Source: Vibrio bathopelagicus
GTDB lineage: Bacteria > Pseudomonadota > Gammaproteobacteria > Enterobacterales > Vibrionaceae
Assembly: GCF_014879975.1 (NCBI RefSeq)
Contig: NZ_CP062500.1
Coordinates: 496,001 to 560,000 of the forward strand
DNA length: 64,000 nt
Reading direction: 5' to 3'
Within the stretch, counting starts at the first letter, position 1, and every line of letters starts with the position of its first letter. Made by a program: the position numbers and the translations under genes. This document shows, piece after piece, positions 17,345 through 28,460 of the stretch. The notes below the pieces were generated by a model. That model was not told where the DNA came from, made no database searches, and saw nothing but the letters and a program-made list of their open reading frames with translations.

Positions 17345-18423
17345 TAATTTGGCTTGCAGAGCTACTACAGCCATACTTTTCTTTTTTCCGTTTGTTCGAA
17401 TACCTATCGTTTCGAGCAATCGCGAGTATTTTGACGGCTTTATGTCTGTCGCTGTGGATGGGACCTCGTTTAATTGAGCGTCTGCAAATGCTACAAATTG
17501 GCCAAGTTGTTCGTAATGACGGCCCAGAGTCTCACTTCAGTAAACGTGGTACGCCAACCATGGGCGGCGTGATGATCCTTGCTGCGATCATTATTACGGT
17601 ATTAATGTGGGCTGATCTTTCCAACCCTTACGTTTGGGCGGTATTGGCAGTGCTTGCTGGCTACGGCGCCGTTGGTTTTGTTGATGACTACCGTAAAGTG
17701 GTTCGTAAGAACACAGATGGTCTGATCGCTCGCTGGAAGTACTTCTGGCAATCGGCGATTGCACTTGTGGTGGCATTTGCTCTGTATGCTCACGGACACG
17801 ATACTGCGGCAACTCAATTGGTTGTTCCTTTCTTTAAAGATGTAATGCCACAGCTGGGTTTGTTGTACATCGTACTGACTTATTTTGTTATTGTGGGTAC
17901 CAGTAATGCGGTAAACCTAACGGACGGCCTAGACGGCTTGGCCATTATGCCAACGGTTATGGTGGCGGCTGGTTTTGCTGTGATTGCATGGGCAACAGGT
18001 AACGTTAACTTCGCGGCATACCTCCACATTCCATACATCCCATACACCTCTGAGCTGGTTGTGGTATGTACCGCTATCGTGGGCGCGGGTCTTGGTTTCC
18101 TATGGTTTAACACCTACCCAGCGCAAGTATTCATGGGCGATGTTGGCTCACTAGCGCTTGGTGGTGCATTGGGTGTGATTGCTGTGTTAGTTCGCCAAGA
18201 GTTGGTACTGGTTATCATGGGCGGTGTGTTTGTAATGGAGACCTTGTCAGTTATTCTTCAAGTCGGCTCTTACAAACTGCGTGGTCAGCGTATTTTCCGC
18301 ATGGCACCGATTCATCACCACTATGAACTGAAAGGTTGGCCAGAGCCGCGCGTAATCGTGCGCTTTTGGATCATCTCAATGGTATTAGTACTGGTTGGCC
18401 TAGCGACACTGAAAGTTCGTTAA
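17341..18423 (+). CDS. mraY: Phospho-N-acetylmuramoyl-pentapeptide transferase MraY
   Basis: Encodes 360 residues with about ten membrane segments, the same length as E. coli MraY. Family blocks are present: [32 protein letters not shown] with the Asp pair near the active site, [10 protein letters not shown], and [12 protein letters not shown], then the late [15 protein letters not shown] loop. It transfers phospho-MurNAc-pentapeptide to undecaprenyl phosphate to give lipid I at the inner membrane. Followed by a short hairpin before murD. Confidence 0.98.
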   Translation: MIIWLAELLQPYFSFFRLFEYLSFRAIASILTALCLSLWMGPRLIERLQMLQIGQVVRNDGPESHFSKRGTPTMGGVMILAAIIITVLMWADLSNPYVWAVLAVLAGYGAVGFVDDYRKVVRKNTDGLIARWKYFWQSAIALVVAFALYAHGHDTAATQLVVPFFKDVMPQLGLLYIVLTYFVIVGTSNAVNLTDGLDGLAIMPTVMVAAGFAVIAWATGNVNFAAYLHIPYIPYTSELVVVCTAIVGAGLGFLWFNTYPAQVFMGDVGSLALGGALGVIAVLVRQELVLVIMGGVFVMETLSVILQVGSYKLRGQRIFRMAPIHHHYELKGWPEPRVIVRFWIISMVLVLVGLATLKVR

Positions 18424-18431
18424 TCCTATGT

Positions 18432-18452
18432 GAGCCTCTTGATGAGAGGCTC
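18432..18452 (+). other. Hairpin between mraY and murD
   Basis: Perfect 8-bp stem GAGCCTCT / AGAGGCTC with loop TGATG, followed by TTTAAAAC. The T-run is too short for a strong terminator. It may cause partial termination or protect the 3' end of the upstream message. Confidence 0.45.
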
Positions 18453-18481
18453 TTTAAAACTATTAAGAGCATCTTGTTTAA

Positions 18482-19798
18482 ATGGAACGTTGGCACAATA
18501 TTCAAAATGTAGTGGTTGTGGGGCTCGGTATTACCGGGCTCTCTGTCGTTAAACATCTCGTAAAATATCAACCTCACACTCATGTGAAGGTGATTGATAC
18601 ACGAGAACTACCACCAGGCCGAGAGTCTTTGCCTGAATCGGTAGATCTGCATTCTGGAAGTTGGAATAGCCAATGGTTAGCGGAAGCTGATTTAGTTGTT
18701 GCTAACCCGGGTATCGCCTTAGCGACCCCTGAAATACAAGATGTTATTCAAGCGGGAACTCCGGTTGTTGGCGATATTGAACTGTTTGGCTGGGCGGTAG
18801 ACAAACCCGTCGTGGCAATAACAGGTTCCAATGGTAAGAGTACCGTGACCGATCTAACGGGTGTGCTTGCTAAGGCTGCCGGTCTTAACGTTGGCGTTGG
18901 TGGCAACATCGGTATTCCTGCCCTAGACCTTCTTGAGCTTGGTGCTGACTTGTATGTCCTTGAGCTTTCAAGCTTTCAGCTAGAGACAACGTCCAGTCTA
19001 AATCTTGCAGCAGCGGCCTTTTTGAACCTGTCAGAAGATCATATGGATCGCTACCAAGGCATGGCAGATTACCGTGACGCCAAGCTAAGAATCTTTAGCA
19101 ATGCTCAGTATGCAATTGTAAACCGCGACGACAAAGAGACGTACCCAGACAACAACATGCCATTAGTAACATTTGGGCTCGACGACCAAGAGTTTGGTGT
19201 GGCGACAATTGATGGTACTGAATGGCTGGTGGACAACGGTAAGCCTGTACTTACTACCCAAGATTTGACATTGGTTGGACGTCATAATGTGGCGAATGCT
19301 TTAGTCTCTTTAGCACTACTGAAGCAAGTTGGCATTGATTACGGCAAAAGCCTTGAAGCTCTGAAAGCCTACAATGGTTTGACGCATCGTTGCCAAGTAG
19401 TGGCTGACAAACGTGAAATCAAATGGGTTAATGATTCGAAAGCGACCAACGTAGCCAGTACATTGGCTGCTCTGTCGGGCTTAGAGTACCAAGGTACTCT
19501 GTATCTTTTGGTTGGTGGTGTGGGTAAAGGTGCCGACTTTAGCGAGCTTAAACCTGTGTTGGCGCAACTAGATCGTGTTCAACTGTGTTGCTTTGGGGAA
19601 GATGCAGCACAGTTTATGCCATTACATCCATCGGCTAAGACATTTGATACCATGCGTGACATCATCGAGCGTATCTCTGCACAATTGGTGTCGGGTGACA
19701 TGGTGATGCTGTCTCCTGCGTGTGCAAGCTTCGATCAATTTAATAACTTCATGGCGAGAGGTGATGCGTTCACTGAACTTGCCCATGAATATGCCTAA
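18482..19798 (+). CDS. murD: UDP-MurNAc-L-alanine D-glutamate ligase MurD
   Basis: Encodes 438 residues, as in E. coli. An N-terminal Rossmann-like domain ([16 protein letters not shown]) binds the UDP-MurNAc part, a central domain carries the ATP loop [14 protein letters not shown] at about residues 113-126, and [16 protein letters not shown] and [15 protein letters not shown] blocks complete the family pattern. It adds D-glutamate to UDP-MurNAc-L-Ala. The 58-bp gap after mraY is larger than most in this cluster and holds a hairpin, so murD may have a different level of expression. Confidence 0.97.
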   Translation: MERWHNIQNVVVVGLGITGLSVVKHLVKYQPHTHVKVIDTRELPPGRESLPESVDLHSGSWNSQWLAEADLVVANPGIALATPEIQDVIQAGTPVVGDIELFGWAVDKPVVAITGSNGKSTVTDLTGVLAKAAGLNVGVGGNIGIPALDLLELGADLYVLELSSFQLETTSSLNLAAAAFLNLSEDHMDRYQGMADYRDAKLRIFSNAQYAIVNRDDKETYPDNNMPLVTFGLDDQEFGVATIDGTEWLVDNGKPVLTTQDLTLVGRHNVANALVSLALLKQVGIDYGKSLEALKAYNGLTHRCQVVADKREIKWVNDSKATNVASTLAALSGLEYQGTLYLLVGGVGKGADFSELKPVLAQLDRVQLCCFGEDAAQFMPLHPSAKTFDTMRDIIERISAQLVSGDMVMLSPACASFDQFNNFMARGDAFTELAHEYA

Positions 19799-19820
19799 CG
19801 TGTTGAAGGACTAACATTCA

Positions 19821-21017
19821 GTGCAAAGAGTGAAAGAGATCAATCAATCTATTTGGCAATGGCTTAATCGTGCCACACCAGAGGCGCTCTACGATCGTCA
19901 ATTGGTATGGATTGCTCTTGGACTGATGCTGACCGGTTTGGTAATGGTAACGTCGGCTTCGTTCCCAATCAGTGCTCGTTTAACCGATCAGCCGTTTCAC
20001 TTTATGTTCCGTCACGCCATTTTCTTGGTATTAGCGTTATGTGTATCTAGCGTAATACTTCAAATCCCAATGAAGCGTTGGTTTCAATACAGCATGTATC
20101 TACTGGGTTTATCCTTCTTTTTGCTGGTTGTGGTATTAGCTGTCGGTAAGTCGGTTAACGGCGCATCACGCTGGATTCCGCTTGGGCTGTTTAACTTACA
20201 GCCTGCCGAAGTCGCTAAATTATCACTTTTTATCTTTATGGCGGGCTACTTAGTTCGTAAGCAAGACGAAGTGAGGAAAACCTTCTTCGGTGGCTTTGGT
20301 AAGCCAATTATGGTGTTTGGTGCCTTTGCGGTATTACTCCTTGGCCAACCCGATTTAGGTACCGTTGTTGTAATGCTGGTTACCTTATTTGGCATGCTAT
20401 TTATCGCGGGTGCCAAGCTTTCACAATTTATTGCCTTAATGGTGGCGGGTATTGCCGCGGTCGTCGGCTTGATTGTTATAGAACCCTACCGTGTTCGACG
20501 TGTGACCTCATTCTGGGAACCTTGGAATGATCCGTTTGGCAGTGGCTACCAGTTAACTCAATCACTGATGGCATTTGGTCGTGGTGATTGGATGGGACAA
20601 GGTCTTGGTAACTCGGTTCAGAAGTTAGAATATTTACCAGAAGCACATACCGATTTTGTGTTTGCTGTATTGGCTGAAGAGTTGGGCTTTGTTGGCGTGA
20701 CTTTAGTGCTGATCCTTATTTTTAGTTTGGTGCTTAAAGCGATTCTAATTGGTAAAAAAGCCTTCGAAAACGACCAGTTATTCAGTGGCTACCTTGCTTT
20801 TGGTATTGGAATTTGGTTTGCATTCCAGACGCTTGTTAACGTAGGCGCGGCGTCGGGTATCGTTCCAACCAAAGGCCTAACATTGCCATTAATCAGTTAC
20901 GGCGGGTCAAGTTTGATCGTGATGTCGGTGGCGGTTTCTATGCTGCTACGTATCGATCACGAATGCCGAATACAACAAAAAGAACAAGCCGACAATCAAA
21001 ACGAATTAGCAGAATAA
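19821..21017 (+). CDS. ftsW: Septal peptidoglycan glycosyltransferase FtsW
   Basis: Encodes 398 residues from a GTG start at 19821, preceded by GAAGGA. About ten membrane segments of the SEDS family. Signature segments include [21 protein letters not shown] and [19 protein letters not shown] and the late [17 protein letters not shown]. With FtsI it polymerises septal glycan strands from lipid II. The start context and the 22-bp distance from murD favour the GTG; no better in-frame ATG is present. Confidence 0.96.
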   Translation: MQRVKEINQSIWQWLNRATPEALYDRQLVWIALGLMLTGLVMVTSASFPISARLTDQPFHFMFRHAIFLVLALCVSSVILQIPMKRWFQYSMYLLGLSFFLLVVVLAVGKSVNGASRWIPLGLFNLQPAEVAKLSLFIFMAGYLVRKQDEVRKTFFGGFGKPIMVFGAFAVLLLGQPDLGTVVVMLVTLFGMLFIAGAKLSQFIALMVAGIAAVVGLIVIEPYRVRRVTSFWEPWNDPFGSGYQLTQSLMAFGRGDWMGQGLGNSVQKLEYLPEAHTDFVFAVLAEELGFVGVTLVLILIFSLVLKAILIGKKAFENDQLFSGYLAFGIGIWFAFQTLVNVGAASGIVPTKGLTLPLISYGGSSLIVMSVAVSMLLRIDHECRIQQKEQADNQNELAE

Positions 21018-21026
21018 GAATCTAAC

Positions 21027-22091
21027 GTGATGAAAAAAAACAAAAAACTTTTAGTGATGGCTGGTGGTACTGGCGGTCACGTTTTCCCTGGCTTAGCGGT
21101 GGCTAAAAAGCTTCAGCAACAAGGTTGGGAAATTCGCTGGTTAGGAACTGCGGACAGAATGGAAGCGGATCTGGTGCCAAAACATGGTATTGAGATCGAC
21201 TTCATTAAGGTGAAAGGCCTGCGTGGTCAAGGCATTAGCAAGCTAATTAAAGCGCCATTCCAGATTATTAATGCCATACTTCAAGCAAGACAGCACATCA
21301 AAGCATGGCAACCAGATGTGGTGCTTGGAATGGGGGGGTACGTGAGTGGTCCCGGAGGTATCGCGGCATGGTTATCCGGTATTCCTGTGGTTCTGCATGA
21401 ACAAAATGCAGTGGCTGGTTTAACCAACCAATGGCTATCTAAAATTGCTAAAAAAGTGTTCCAAGCTTTCCCCGGTGCTTTTCCAACGGCTGATGTTGTG
21501 GGTAACCCTGTACGTGAAGATGTTGTTGCCTTAGCTGAACCCGAGCAACGCATGGCAGGGCGTGACGGTGATGTTCGTATCCTCGTGATGGGTGGCAGTC
21601 AGGGCGCTAAGATCTTGAACGATACCTTGCCAGTTACCATGGCCCAGCTTGGTGAAGGTTTTACAGTGGTGCATCAAGCCGGTAAGAACAATCAACAGCA
21701 AGTGATTGAACAATACAAATCACATTCTGTAGATAATGTTCAAGTGACTGAATTTATTGATGATGTGGCGCAAGCTTATGAGTGGGCAGATCTATTAGTG
21801 TGTCGCTCAGGTGCATTAACCGTATCGGAAGTGTCTGCAGCCGGCGTGGGTTCTATTTTCGTTCCGTTTATGCACAAAGACAGACAGCAAGCGCTGAATG
21901 CCGATCACCTCGTTGAATGTGGCGCAGCGTTAATGATTGAACAGCCTCAACTGACGGCTGATAAGCTAGCGAATACTATCGCTCAGCTTGATAGAAATGA
22001 ATTAAAAATGATGGCAACAAAAGCTCGTCAGGCAGCCAAGCTTGATGCGGATGTGACCGTCGCTAAAGCGATTAAAGCTTTAGCAAAATAA
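21027..22091 (+). CDS. murG: Lipid II synthase MurG (UDP-GlcNAc transferase)
   Basis: Encodes 354 residues from a GTG at 21027 or 353 from the adjacent ATG at 21030, which I consider the likelier start. The glycosyltransferase-28 N-terminus ([20 protein letters not shown]), the G-rich loop [22 protein letters not shown] and the C-terminal [11 protein letters not shown] and [10 protein letters not shown] blocks are diagnostic. It adds GlcNAc to lipid I on the cytoplasmic face of the membrane. Located 9 bp after ftsW. Confidence 0.97.
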   Translation: MMKKNKKLLVMAGGTGGHVFPGLAVAKKLQQQGWEIRWLGTADRMEADLVPKHGIEIDFIKVKGLRGQGISKLIKAPFQIINAILQARQHIKAWQPDVVLGMGGYVSGPGGIAAWLSGIPVVLHEQNAVAGLTNQWLSKIAKKVFQAFPGAFPTADVVGNPVREDVVALAEPEQRMAGRDGDVRILVMGGSQGAKILNDTLPVTMAQLGEGFTVVHQAGKNNQQQVIEQYKSHSVDNVQVTEFIDDVAQAYEWADLLVCRSGALTVSEVSAAGVGSIFVPFMHKDRQQALNADHLVECGAALMIEQPQLTADKLANTIAQLDRNELKMMATKARQAAKLDADVTVAKAIKALAK

Positions 22092-22104
22092 TGAGATTGA
22101 ATTG

Positions 22105-23565
22105 ATGACGATTGAACATACCCAAGACTTAGCGCAAATCCGTGCAATGGTGCCAGAGATGCGCCGTGTTAAATCTATCCACTTCATTGGTATTGGTGGC
22201 GCAGGAATGAGCGGGATTGCTGAAGTCTTGCTTAATGAAGGCTACCAGATCACGGGTTCCGACATTGCTCAAAACCCAGTGACCGATCGTTTAGTTAGCA
22301 AGGGCGCGACCGTTTATATCGGTCACCAAGCAAGTAACGTTGCCGAAGCAAGTGTGGTAGTGGTTTCAACCGCTATCAACGAAGAAAATCCAGAGATTAT
22401 TGCCGCTCGAGAAGCGCGCACACCTATCGTTCGTCGTGCTGAAATGCTGGCTGAGCTGATGCGTTTTCGTCATGGAATTGCTGTGGCAGGTACGCACGGT
22501 AAAACAACTACCACTGCACTAGTTACACAGATTTACTCGGAAGCGGGTTTAGATCCAACCTTCGTAAACGGTGGTTTGGTGAAGAGTGTAGGTACGAATG
22601 CTCGTCTAGGCTCTAGTCGTATTCTTATCGCTGAAGCCGATGAAAGCGATGCGTCATTCTTACATCTGCAACCAATGGTTAGTATCGTCACTAACATTGA
22701 AGCGGATCATATGGATACCTACGGCGGCGATTTCGAGACGCTAAAGCAGACGTTTATTGATTTCTTACATAACCTGCCATTCTATGGTCAGGCTGTGATG
22801 TGTGTTGATGACCCGGTAGTACGTGAGCTTATTCCTCAGGTTAGTCGCCAAGTGATTACCTACGGCTTCTCAGAAGATGCTGACATCCGAATTGAAAACT
22901 ACGTACAAGAAGGCCAGCAAGGTAAGTTCACTGTCGTTCGTGAAGGCAAAGCTAATCTTGATATCACGCTGAACATTCCGGGGCGTCATAATGCACTGAA
23001 TGCCTCTGCAGCGATTGCGGTGGCAACGGAAGATGACATCAGCGATGAAGCGATCCTAAAAGCGATGGCAGGAACCGAAGGCACAGGCCGTCGTTTTGAT
23101 CACCTAGGTGAATACGAAACGGGTAAAGGTATTGCAATGTTGGTTGATGATTACGGTCATCATCCAACTGAAGTTGATGTAACGATTCAAGCTGCTCGCA
23201 GTGGTTGGACAGACAAACGTCTCGTGATGATCTTCCAGCCGCACCGTTATAGTCGCACTCGCGATCTGTATGATGATTTCGCGAATGTTCTTGAGCAAGT
23301 AGATGTACTTATTCTATTAGATGTTTATTCTGCCGGTGAGAAACCAATTGCAGGAGCAGACGGACGTTCACTAAGTCGAACTATTCGCGGGCGTGGTAAG
23401 ATAGATCCAATTTTTGTTGCTGATATCAACACTCTGCCATCTGTTTTAGCTAACGTAATTCAAGGTGGTGACCTTGTTTTAACGCAAGGCGCAGGTGATG
23501 TTGGTCGTGTTGCTAAGCAACTCGAATCGTTACAGTTAGACATTAATAAGATGCAGAACGCGTAA
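22105..23565 (+). CDS. murC: UDP-MurNAc L-alanine ligase MurC
   Basis: Encodes 486 residues from the ATG at 22105; a TTG one codon earlier is a weaker choice. Family blocks: [16 protein letters not shown] at the N-terminus, the ATP loop [14 protein letters not shown] (about residue 125), [10 protein letters not shown] and the [10 protein letters not shown] segment of the C-terminal domain. It adds L-alanine to UDP-MurNAc, the first amino acid of the stem peptide. Last mur gene of the run. It is followed by a 182-bp gap rather than ddl. Confidence 0.97.
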   Translation: MTIEHTQDLAQIRAMVPEMRRVKSIHFIGIGGAGMSGIAEVLLNEGYQITGSDIAQNPVTDRLVSKGATVYIGHQASNVAEASVVVVSTAINEENPEIIAAREARTPIVRRAEMLAELMRFRHGIAVAGTHGKTTTTALVTQIYSEAGLDPTFVNGGLVKSVGTNARLGSSRILIAEADESDASFLHLQPMVSIVTNIEADHMDTYGGDFETLKQTFIDFLHNLPFYGQAVMCVDDPVVRELIPQVSRQVITYGFSEDADIRIENYVQEGQQGKFTVVREGKANLDITLNIPGRHNALNASAAIAVATEDDISDEAILKAMAGTEGTGRRFDHLGEYETGKGIAMLVDDYGHHPTEVDVTIQAARSGWTDKRLVMIFQPHRYSRTRDLYDDFANVLEQVDVLILLDVYSAGEKPIAGADGRSLSRTIRGRGKIDPIFVADINTLPSVLANVIQGGDLVLTQGAGDVGRVAKQLESLQLDINKMQNA

Positions 23566-23587
23566 CAGAATACTGTCTACAGACTGT

Positions 23588-23616
23588 GGTCAATCGCTCA
23601 CTTCTTGCGATTGACC
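23588..23616. promoter_or_regulatory. Perfect 10-bp dyad between murC and ftsQ
   Basis: GGTCAATCGC (23588-23597) and GCGATTGACC (23607-23616) are exact reverse complements with a 9-nt centre. A further ATTGACC follows at 23621-23627. There is no T-run, so it is not a typical terminator. It could be an operator or an RNA processing hairpin; no regulator is identified. Confidence 0.6.
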
Positions 23617-23647
23617 TAAAATTGACCAAAAATCTTATTATCAACGT

Positions 23648-23675
23648 TTGATAGTTTGATTTTGCTCAGTATAAT
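23648..23675 (+). promoter_or_regulatory. Strong promoter for ftsQAZ
   Basis: TTGATA (23648-23653), 16-bp spacer, perfect TATAAT (23670-23675). The transcript would start near 23682, about 65 nt before ftsQ. In E. coli the ftsQAZ promoters lie inside ddlB; here, without ddlB, the promoter occupies the intergenic gap. Confidence 0.75.
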
Positions 23676-23747
23676 TCATAGGTTAAAGTAAGTGCTTTTA
23701 CCTCTATTACGAAGATAGGGAATAGAATTGCGAACCAACGACAGGGA

Positions 23748-24536
23748 ATGCGGGCTTTGGTAGAAAGTACTTTTAGCGAAAACCGCCACCTATTCAGTTT
23801 ACCATCGCTCAAGAAACACGCCTTAGGCGGGTCTTTTTTAGTCGTGGTATTGCTATTCATTGGGTTTCTTTTCTATACCACACTGACTTGGATGTGGGAC
23901 GATCAGCGATTGCCTCTTTCCAAAATAGTACTTCAAGGCGACTTAACTTATGTAACGGCTGGTGATGTTCAGCATGCTTTTGGCGAGTTAGAACATATTG
24001 GCACCTTCATGTCGCAAGATATTGGGGTATTACAAGACAGTTTAGAGGCGTTACCTTGGGTATCTGTTGTCTCGATTCGTAAACAGTGGCCAGACACAAT
24101 AAAAGTATTTTTGACTGAATACCAAGCGGCAGCAATCTGGAATGGCAACATGCTGCTCAACGAAAACGGTCAAGTGTTTAATGGCGATATCGGCCTGTTA
24201 AAGGGTGATAGAGTTAAGCTTTATGGCCCGGAAGGGACCAGCCAAGAAGTGATAGCAAAATGGCGACAGATAACTCCTTTGATTAACAGTCTAGGATTAA
24301 CCGTTACCTCACTTGTTCTTAATGAACGTCGCGCTTGGCAAATAATCCTAGATAACGGTATCCGTTTAGAACTAGGTAAAGATTCTTTAAATGAGCGTGT
24401 TGAACGCTTTATTTCGCTTTATAACGAATTAGGAAGTAAAGCGAATCAAGTGAGCTACATCGACCTCAGGTATGATACGGGAGCCGCTGTAGGTTGGTTT
24501 CCAGAGCAAGAGTTAGAAGAGAGCAGAAATGACTAA
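23748..24536 (+). CDS. ftsQ: Cell division protein FtsQ
   Basis: Encodes 262 residues: a cytoplasmic segment (1-27), one membrane helix (GGSFLVVVLLFIGFLFYTTLTWMW, about 28-51), a POTRA domain (LPLSKIVLQGDLTYVTAGDVQHAF and onward) and a beta domain ending in the YIDLRYDTGAAVGW segment. FtsQ links the early and late divisome by binding FtsB and FtsL. Its start follows a GACAGGGA ribosome-binding site. Its 3' end overlaps the start of ftsA by eight bases. Confidence 0.94.
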   Translation: MRALVESTFSENRHLFSLPSLKKHALGGSFLVVVLLFIGFLFYTTLTWMWDDQRLPLSKIVLQGDLTYVTAGDVQHAFGELEHIGTFMSQDIGVLQDSLEALPWVSVVSIRKQWPDTIKVFLTEYQAAAIWNGNMLLNENGQVFNGDIGLLKGDRVKLYGPEGTSQEVIAKWRQITPLINSLGLTVTSLVLNERRAWQIILDNGIRLELGKDSLNERVERFISLYNELGSKANQVSYIDLRYDTGAAVGWFPEQELEESRND

Positions 24537-25797
24537 GACCGCAGATGACAACATAATCGTTGGTCTTGATATAGGCACTGCGACCATATCAGCTCTAGTT
24601 GGTGAAATACTGCCTGATGGTCAAATCAATATCATTGGTTCAGGGCAAAGCCCATCCAGAGGTATGGATAAAGGTGGTGTAAACGACCTAGAGTCGGTAG
24701 TGAAATCGGTTCAGCGAGCGATTGATCAAGCAGAGTTGATGGCTGAATGCCAAATCAGCAATGTATTTATCTCACTGTCCGGTAAGCATATCGCAAGCCG
24801 AATTGAAAAAGGCATGGGCACTATTTCTGATGAAGAAGTGTCTCAAGACGATATGGATCGAGCGATCCATACCGCGAAATCGATTAAAATAGGTGATGAG
24901 CAGAGAATTCTGCACGTGATTCCACAAGAATTTACCATCGACTACCAAGAAGGCATTAAGAATCCGCTTGGTTTATCTGGTGTTCGAATGGAAGTCAGTG
25001 TTCATCTAATTTCTTGCCATAGCGACATGGCGAGAAACATTATTAAAGCTGTTGAACGATGTGGTCTCACTGTAGAACAAATCGTGTTTTCAGGACTTGC
25101 CTCAAGTAATGCGGTAATTACTGACGACGAGAGAGAGCTTGGAGTATGTGTTGTTGATATTGGTGCCGGTACGATGGATATTTCCATTTGGACTGGCGGC
25201 GCACTGCGACACACAGAAGTCTTTTCCTATGCAGGAAATGCAGTAACCAGTGATATTGCCTTCGCTTTCGGTACGCCAGTGAGCGATGCTGAAGAGATAA
25301 AAGTAAACCATGGTTGCGCTCTGAGTGAACTCGTAAGCAAGGATGATTCTGTTAACGTCCCTAGTGTAGGTGGCCGTCCATCGAGAAGTTTGCAAAGACA
25401 AACTTTGTCGGAAGTGATTGAACCACGTTACACTGAACTTATGGGGCTCGTTAACCAAACTATTGATACAGTTCAATTACAGCTACGAGATGAGGGTATT
25501 AAACACCACCTTGCAGCTGGCGTCGTTCTCACTGGTGGAGCGGCACAAATTGACGGATTGGTAGAGTGTGCGGAACGTGTTTTCCGCAATCAAGTTCGAG
25601 TTGGTAAGCCGTTAGAAGTTAGTGGCTTAACTGACTATGTTAAAGAGCCGTATCATTCTACGGCGGTTGGTTTACTTCATTACGCAAGAGATTGTCAGAT
25701 AAGTGATGAAGGTGATTACAGCGAACCTAAGCGTTCAGCACCTTCTATGTCAGGTTTATTTGGTAAATTGCGTAATTGGATACAAAAAGAGTTTTAA
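24529..25797 (+). CDS. ftsA: Cell division protein FtsA
   Basis: Encodes 422 residues with the actin-like ATPase fold: VGLDIGTATISALVG (phosphate 1), VVDIGAGTMDISIW (phosphate 2) and GVVLTGGAAQIDGL (adenosine motif). The last residues (GLFGKLRNWIQKEF) form the amphipathic helix that tethers FtsA, and through it FtsZ, to the inner membrane. Overlaps ftsQ by eight bases; ftsZ starts 31 bp downstream. Confidence 0.97.
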   Translation: MTKTADDNIIVGLDIGTATISALVGEILPDGQINIIGSGQSPSRGMDKGGVNDLESVVKSVQRAIDQAELMAECQISNVFISLSGKHIASRIEKGMGTISDEEVSQDDMDRAIHTAKSIKIGDEQRILHVIPQEFTIDYQEGIKNPLGLSGVRMEVSVHLISCHSDMARNIIKAVERCGLTVEQIVFSGLASSNAVITDDERELGVCVVDIGAGTMDISIWTGGALRHTEVFSYAGNAVTSDIAFAFGTPVSDAEEIKVNHGCALSELVSKDDSVNVPSVGGRPSRSLQRQTLSEVIEPRYTELMGLVNQTIDTVQLQLRDEGIKHHLAAGVVLTGGAAQIDGLVECAERVFRNQVRVGKPLEVSGLTDYVKEPYHSTAVGLLHYARDCQISDEGDYSEPKRSAPSMSGLFGKLRNWIQKEF

Positions 25798-25828
25798 CCT
25801 GAGTTGCAGGAAAAAACGGAGATAACAC

Positions 25829-27058
25829 ATGTTTGAACCGATGATGGAAATGTCTGACGATGCAGTAATTAAAGTCGTTGGAGTTGGTGGCGGTGGCGGT
25901 AACGCTGTTGAGCACATGGTACGTGAGTCAATTGAAGGCGTAGAATTCATTAGTGTTAACACTGATGCTCAAGCCCTTCGTAAAACAAGCGTGAGCAGCG
26001 TGATCCAGATTGGTGGTGATATCACTAAAGGCTTGGGCGCTGGTGCAAACCCACAAGTAGGCCGTGATGCAGCTCTCGAAGATCGAGAAAGAATTAAAGA
26101 AGTTCTAACTGGCGCCGATATGGTATTTATCGCAGCTGGTATGGGCGGTGGTACAGGTACAGGTGCTGCTCCAGTTATTGCTGAAGTTGCGAAAGAGTTG
26201 GGTGTGCTAACGGTTGCTGTTGTAACTAAGCCATTTAGCTTTGAAGGCAAAAAGCGTTTAGCGTTTGCTGAGCAAGGTATCGAAGAGCTTTCTAAACATG
26301 TGGATTCTTTAATTACGATTCCAAATGAAAAGCTGCTTAAAGTACTTGGCCGTGGCGTAACACTGCTAGAAGCTTTCGCAAGTGCAAATGATGTACTTAA
26401 AAACGCTGTACAAGGTATCGCTGAGCTAATTACTCGCCCTGGTATGATCAACGTCGATTTCGCGGATGTTCGCACTGTGATGTCGGAAATGGGTCATGCA
26501 ATGATGGGTAGCGGTATCGCAAAAGGTGAAGACCGTGCTGAAGAAGCTGCTGAAACGGCAATTTCTAGCCCATTATTAGAAGACATCGACCTAGCTGGTG
26601 CTCGTGGCGTTCTTGTTAACATCACTGCTGGCCTAGATATGCGCTTAGATGAATTCGAAACTGTGGGTAATACAGTTAAGGCATTCGCTTCTGATAACGC
26701 AACGGTTGTTATTGGTACTTCTCTAGATCCTGATATGACGGATGAAATCCGCGTAACTGTTGTTGCAACAGGTATCGGCACAGAGAAAAAACCAGACATT
26801 ACTTTAGTTGCTGGTGGTAAAGCAAAAGTAGCGCCAACGCCTCAACCTCAAGTTGCTGTTCAAACAGCAGCAAAAGTGGAAGAGAAAGTGGCACAACCAT
26901 TGCAGGAAAAAACTGAGGTAAAACCTCAAGTTAAACCACAGCCAACAACGTCACCTGTTTCTTCAGGTACAGGGGCTAGCCAGAGTGCTGCACCTAAAGC
27001 TGAGAAAGAGAGCGGATATTTAGATATCCCAGCATTTTTACGACGTCAGGCTGATTAA
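25829..27058 (+). CDS. ftsZ: Cell division GTPase FtsZ
   Basis: Encodes 409 residues. The tubulin signature [10 protein letters not shown] lies in the G-box at about 106-115, with NTDAQAL and the T7 loop [11 protein letters not shown] also present. A disordered linker rich in Pro, Gln, Lys and Thr covers about 320-390, and the conserved tail [14 protein letters not shown] is the docking site for FtsA and ZipA. FtsZ polymerises into the Z-ring. A GGAGAT ribosome-binding site sits before the ATG. Confidence 0.98.
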   Translation: MFEPMMEMSDDAVIKVVGVGGGGGNAVEHMVRESIEGVEFISVNTDAQALRKTSVSSVIQIGGDITKGLGAGANPQVGRDAALEDRERIKEVLTGADMVFIAAGMGGGTGTGAAPVIAEVAKELGVLTVAVVTKPFSFEGKKRLAFAEQGIEELSKHVDSLITIPNEKLLKVLGRGVTLLEAFASANDVLKNAVQGIAELITRPGMINVDFADVRTVMSEMGHAMMGSGIAKGEDRAEEAAETAISSPLLEDIDLAGARGVLVNITAGLDMRLDEFETVGNTVKAFASDNATVVIGTSLDPDMTDEIRVTVVATGIGTEKKPDITLVAGGKAKVAPTPQPQVAVQTAAKVEEKVAQPLQEKTEVKPQVKPQPTTSPVSSGTGASQSAAPKAEKESGYLDIPAFLRRQAD

Positions 27059-27072
27059 CAAATACCCAAAAT

Positions 27073-27123
27073 TTGACTATCGTCGAATTAATGGTAAAAT
27101 TCGCGGTCGGTAAATACTGACCG
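27073..27123 (+). promoter_or_regulatory. lpxC promoter and leader hairpin
   Basis: TTGACT (27073-27078), 16-bp spacer, TAAAAT (27095-27100) with an extended TGG before it. Just downstream, CGGTC / GACCG (27104-27123) can form a stem in the leader. In E. coli lpxC also has its own promoter in this gap. Confidence 0.65.
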
Positions 27124-27154
27124 TGATTTGTAGCACTGATAACGAGGCAAGCAG

Positions 27155-28072
27155 ATGATCAGACAACGTACTCTGAAAGAAATTGTGAAAACAACTGGTG
27201 TGGGTCTCCACTCTGGTCGTAAAGTCACACTTACTCTTCGCCCGGCAGCTGCAAATACAGGTATTGTTTATCGTCGTACAGATGTAAATCCACCTGTAGA
27301 TTTCCCAGCTGATCCCGCATCAGTTCGTGACACTATGCTATGTACCGCTCTTGTTAATGACGAAGGCGTACGTATCTCTACAGTGGAGCACCTTAACGCA
27401 GCTCTAGCTGGAATGGGTATCGACAACATTATTGTTGAAGTAGATGCTCCAGAAATTCCAATTATGGATGGCAGCGCAAGCCCATTCGTATACTTGCTAC
27501 AGCAAGCGGGTGTAGAAACACTGAATGCAGCGAAGCGTTTTATTCGAATCAAAAAGCCTATTCGTTTTGAAGATGGCGATAAATGGGCAGAGTTTGTTCC
27601 ATTTAACGGCTTCCGTATGGACTTTGAGATCGACTTTAACCACCCTGCAATTGAATCCGATGAGCAACGTTTGTTGTTTGATTTCTCATCACAAGGTTTT
27701 GTGAAGCAGATTTCTCGTGCTCGTACTTTCGGTTTTATGCGCGATATTGAGTACCTTCAGTCTCAAAACCTAGTACTTGGCGGTAGCTTTGATAATGCTA
27801 TCGTACTGGACGAATACCGAATCCTTAATGAAGAAGGCCTTCGTTTCGATAATGAGTTTGTAACTCATAAAGTATTGGATGCGATTGGTGACCTTTACAT
27901 GTGTGGACACGCTATTATTGGTGAGTTCCGTGCATACAAATCAGGTCACGGCCTAAACAACCAACTTTTACGTGCAGTTCTTGCTGACGCAGAAGCTTGG
28001 GAATGGGCAACATTCGAAGAAGAAGCTGGCTCTCCAGTTGCTTTCGCAGAACCGGGTATGGTTCTAGCGTAA
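27155..28072 (+). CDS. lpxC: UDP-3-O-acyl-GlcNAc deacetylase LpxC
   Basis: Encodes 305 residues, the E. coli length. Signatures: [21 protein letters not shown], the zinc-site histidine in [25 protein letters not shown] and the second zinc segment [14 protein letters not shown] with HxxxD. It catalyses the committed step of lipid A synthesis in the cytoplasm. In E. coli its level is set by FtsH proteolysis through the C-terminal tail; here the tail ends EPGMVLA, also hydrophobic. Confidence 0.98.
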   Translation: MIRQRTLKEIVKTTGVGLHSGRKVTLTLRPAAANTGIVYRRTDVNPPVDFPADPASVRDTMLCTALVNDEGVRISTVEHLNAALAGMGIDNIIVEVDAPEIPIMDGSASPFVYLLQQAGVETLNAAKRFIRIKKPIRFEDGDKWAEFVPFNGFRMDFEIDFNHPAIESDEQRLLFDFSSQGFVKQISRARTFGFMRDIEYLQSQNLVLGGSFDNAIVLDEYRILNEEGLRFDNEFVTHKVLDAIGDLYMCGHAIIGEFRAYKSGHGLNNQLLRAVLADAEAWEWATFEEEAGSPVAFAEPGMVLA

Positions 28073-28100
28073 TTGTTGTTTACAACAATATAAGATTTCA

Positions 28101-28128
28101 AAAACCAGGTCATCGGCCTGGTTTTTTT
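28101..28128 (+). terminator. lpxC terminator
   Basis: Stem AAAACCAGG / CCTGGTTTT with a seven-base loop and seven T, 29 bp after the lpxC stop. It ends the dcw-lpxC transcript. Confidence 0.88.
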
Positions 28129-28460
28129 GTATCTATTTTCCAGATACAGTGTCGTTAACCTCCGGAAATTGCTGGCCAATGGGCTGCAGTCTGCTTAATC
28201 CATCAGCAATTAGAAAGAAAAGTTCCAAGCACATCAAACAAATGGTGTTCTAAATGGTCGTTAGTGTGAAAATTACTTACACTAAAGGGCATTAATTTTA
28301 ACTCAAGCCTTGAAAACTCTACTCTCAAGTACAATATCAAAGATACTAGATTTATCTCAGTATCCTTGGTTAGTAACTGAAGACTAGTTCATAGCTAGTA
28401 GAGACTGACGGCATTTAAAATAGATCGCGGACGATCTGAGAACGAAGAGATTCCAAGCAC
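28129..28460. other. lpxC-secA gap without a recognisable gene
   Basis: The 330 bp before secA contain no credible coding region; enterobacteria place secM here, and no SecM-like arrest peptide is seen. A 12-bp direct repeat TTCCAAGCACAT occurs at 28223-28234 and at 28451-28462, the second copy containing the secA start codon. TTGAAA (28310) and TACAAT (28330) are only 14 bp apart, so no promoter is called. Confidence 0.55.

Noticed and set aside
25102..25476. 124-residue minus-strand frame inside ftsA
   Set aside because: Fully inside a firmly assigned division gene on the opposite strand, no family.
27946..28179. 77-residue minus-strand frame across the lpxC end
   Set aside because: It covers the lpxC terminator and overlaps the lpxC coding end; no family match. 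A short DUF721-like remnant was considered here but the sequence does not support it.
28129..28460. SecM or VemP-like arrest peptide before secA
   Set aside because: No frame with a signal peptide and a C-terminal arrest motif is present in the gap.
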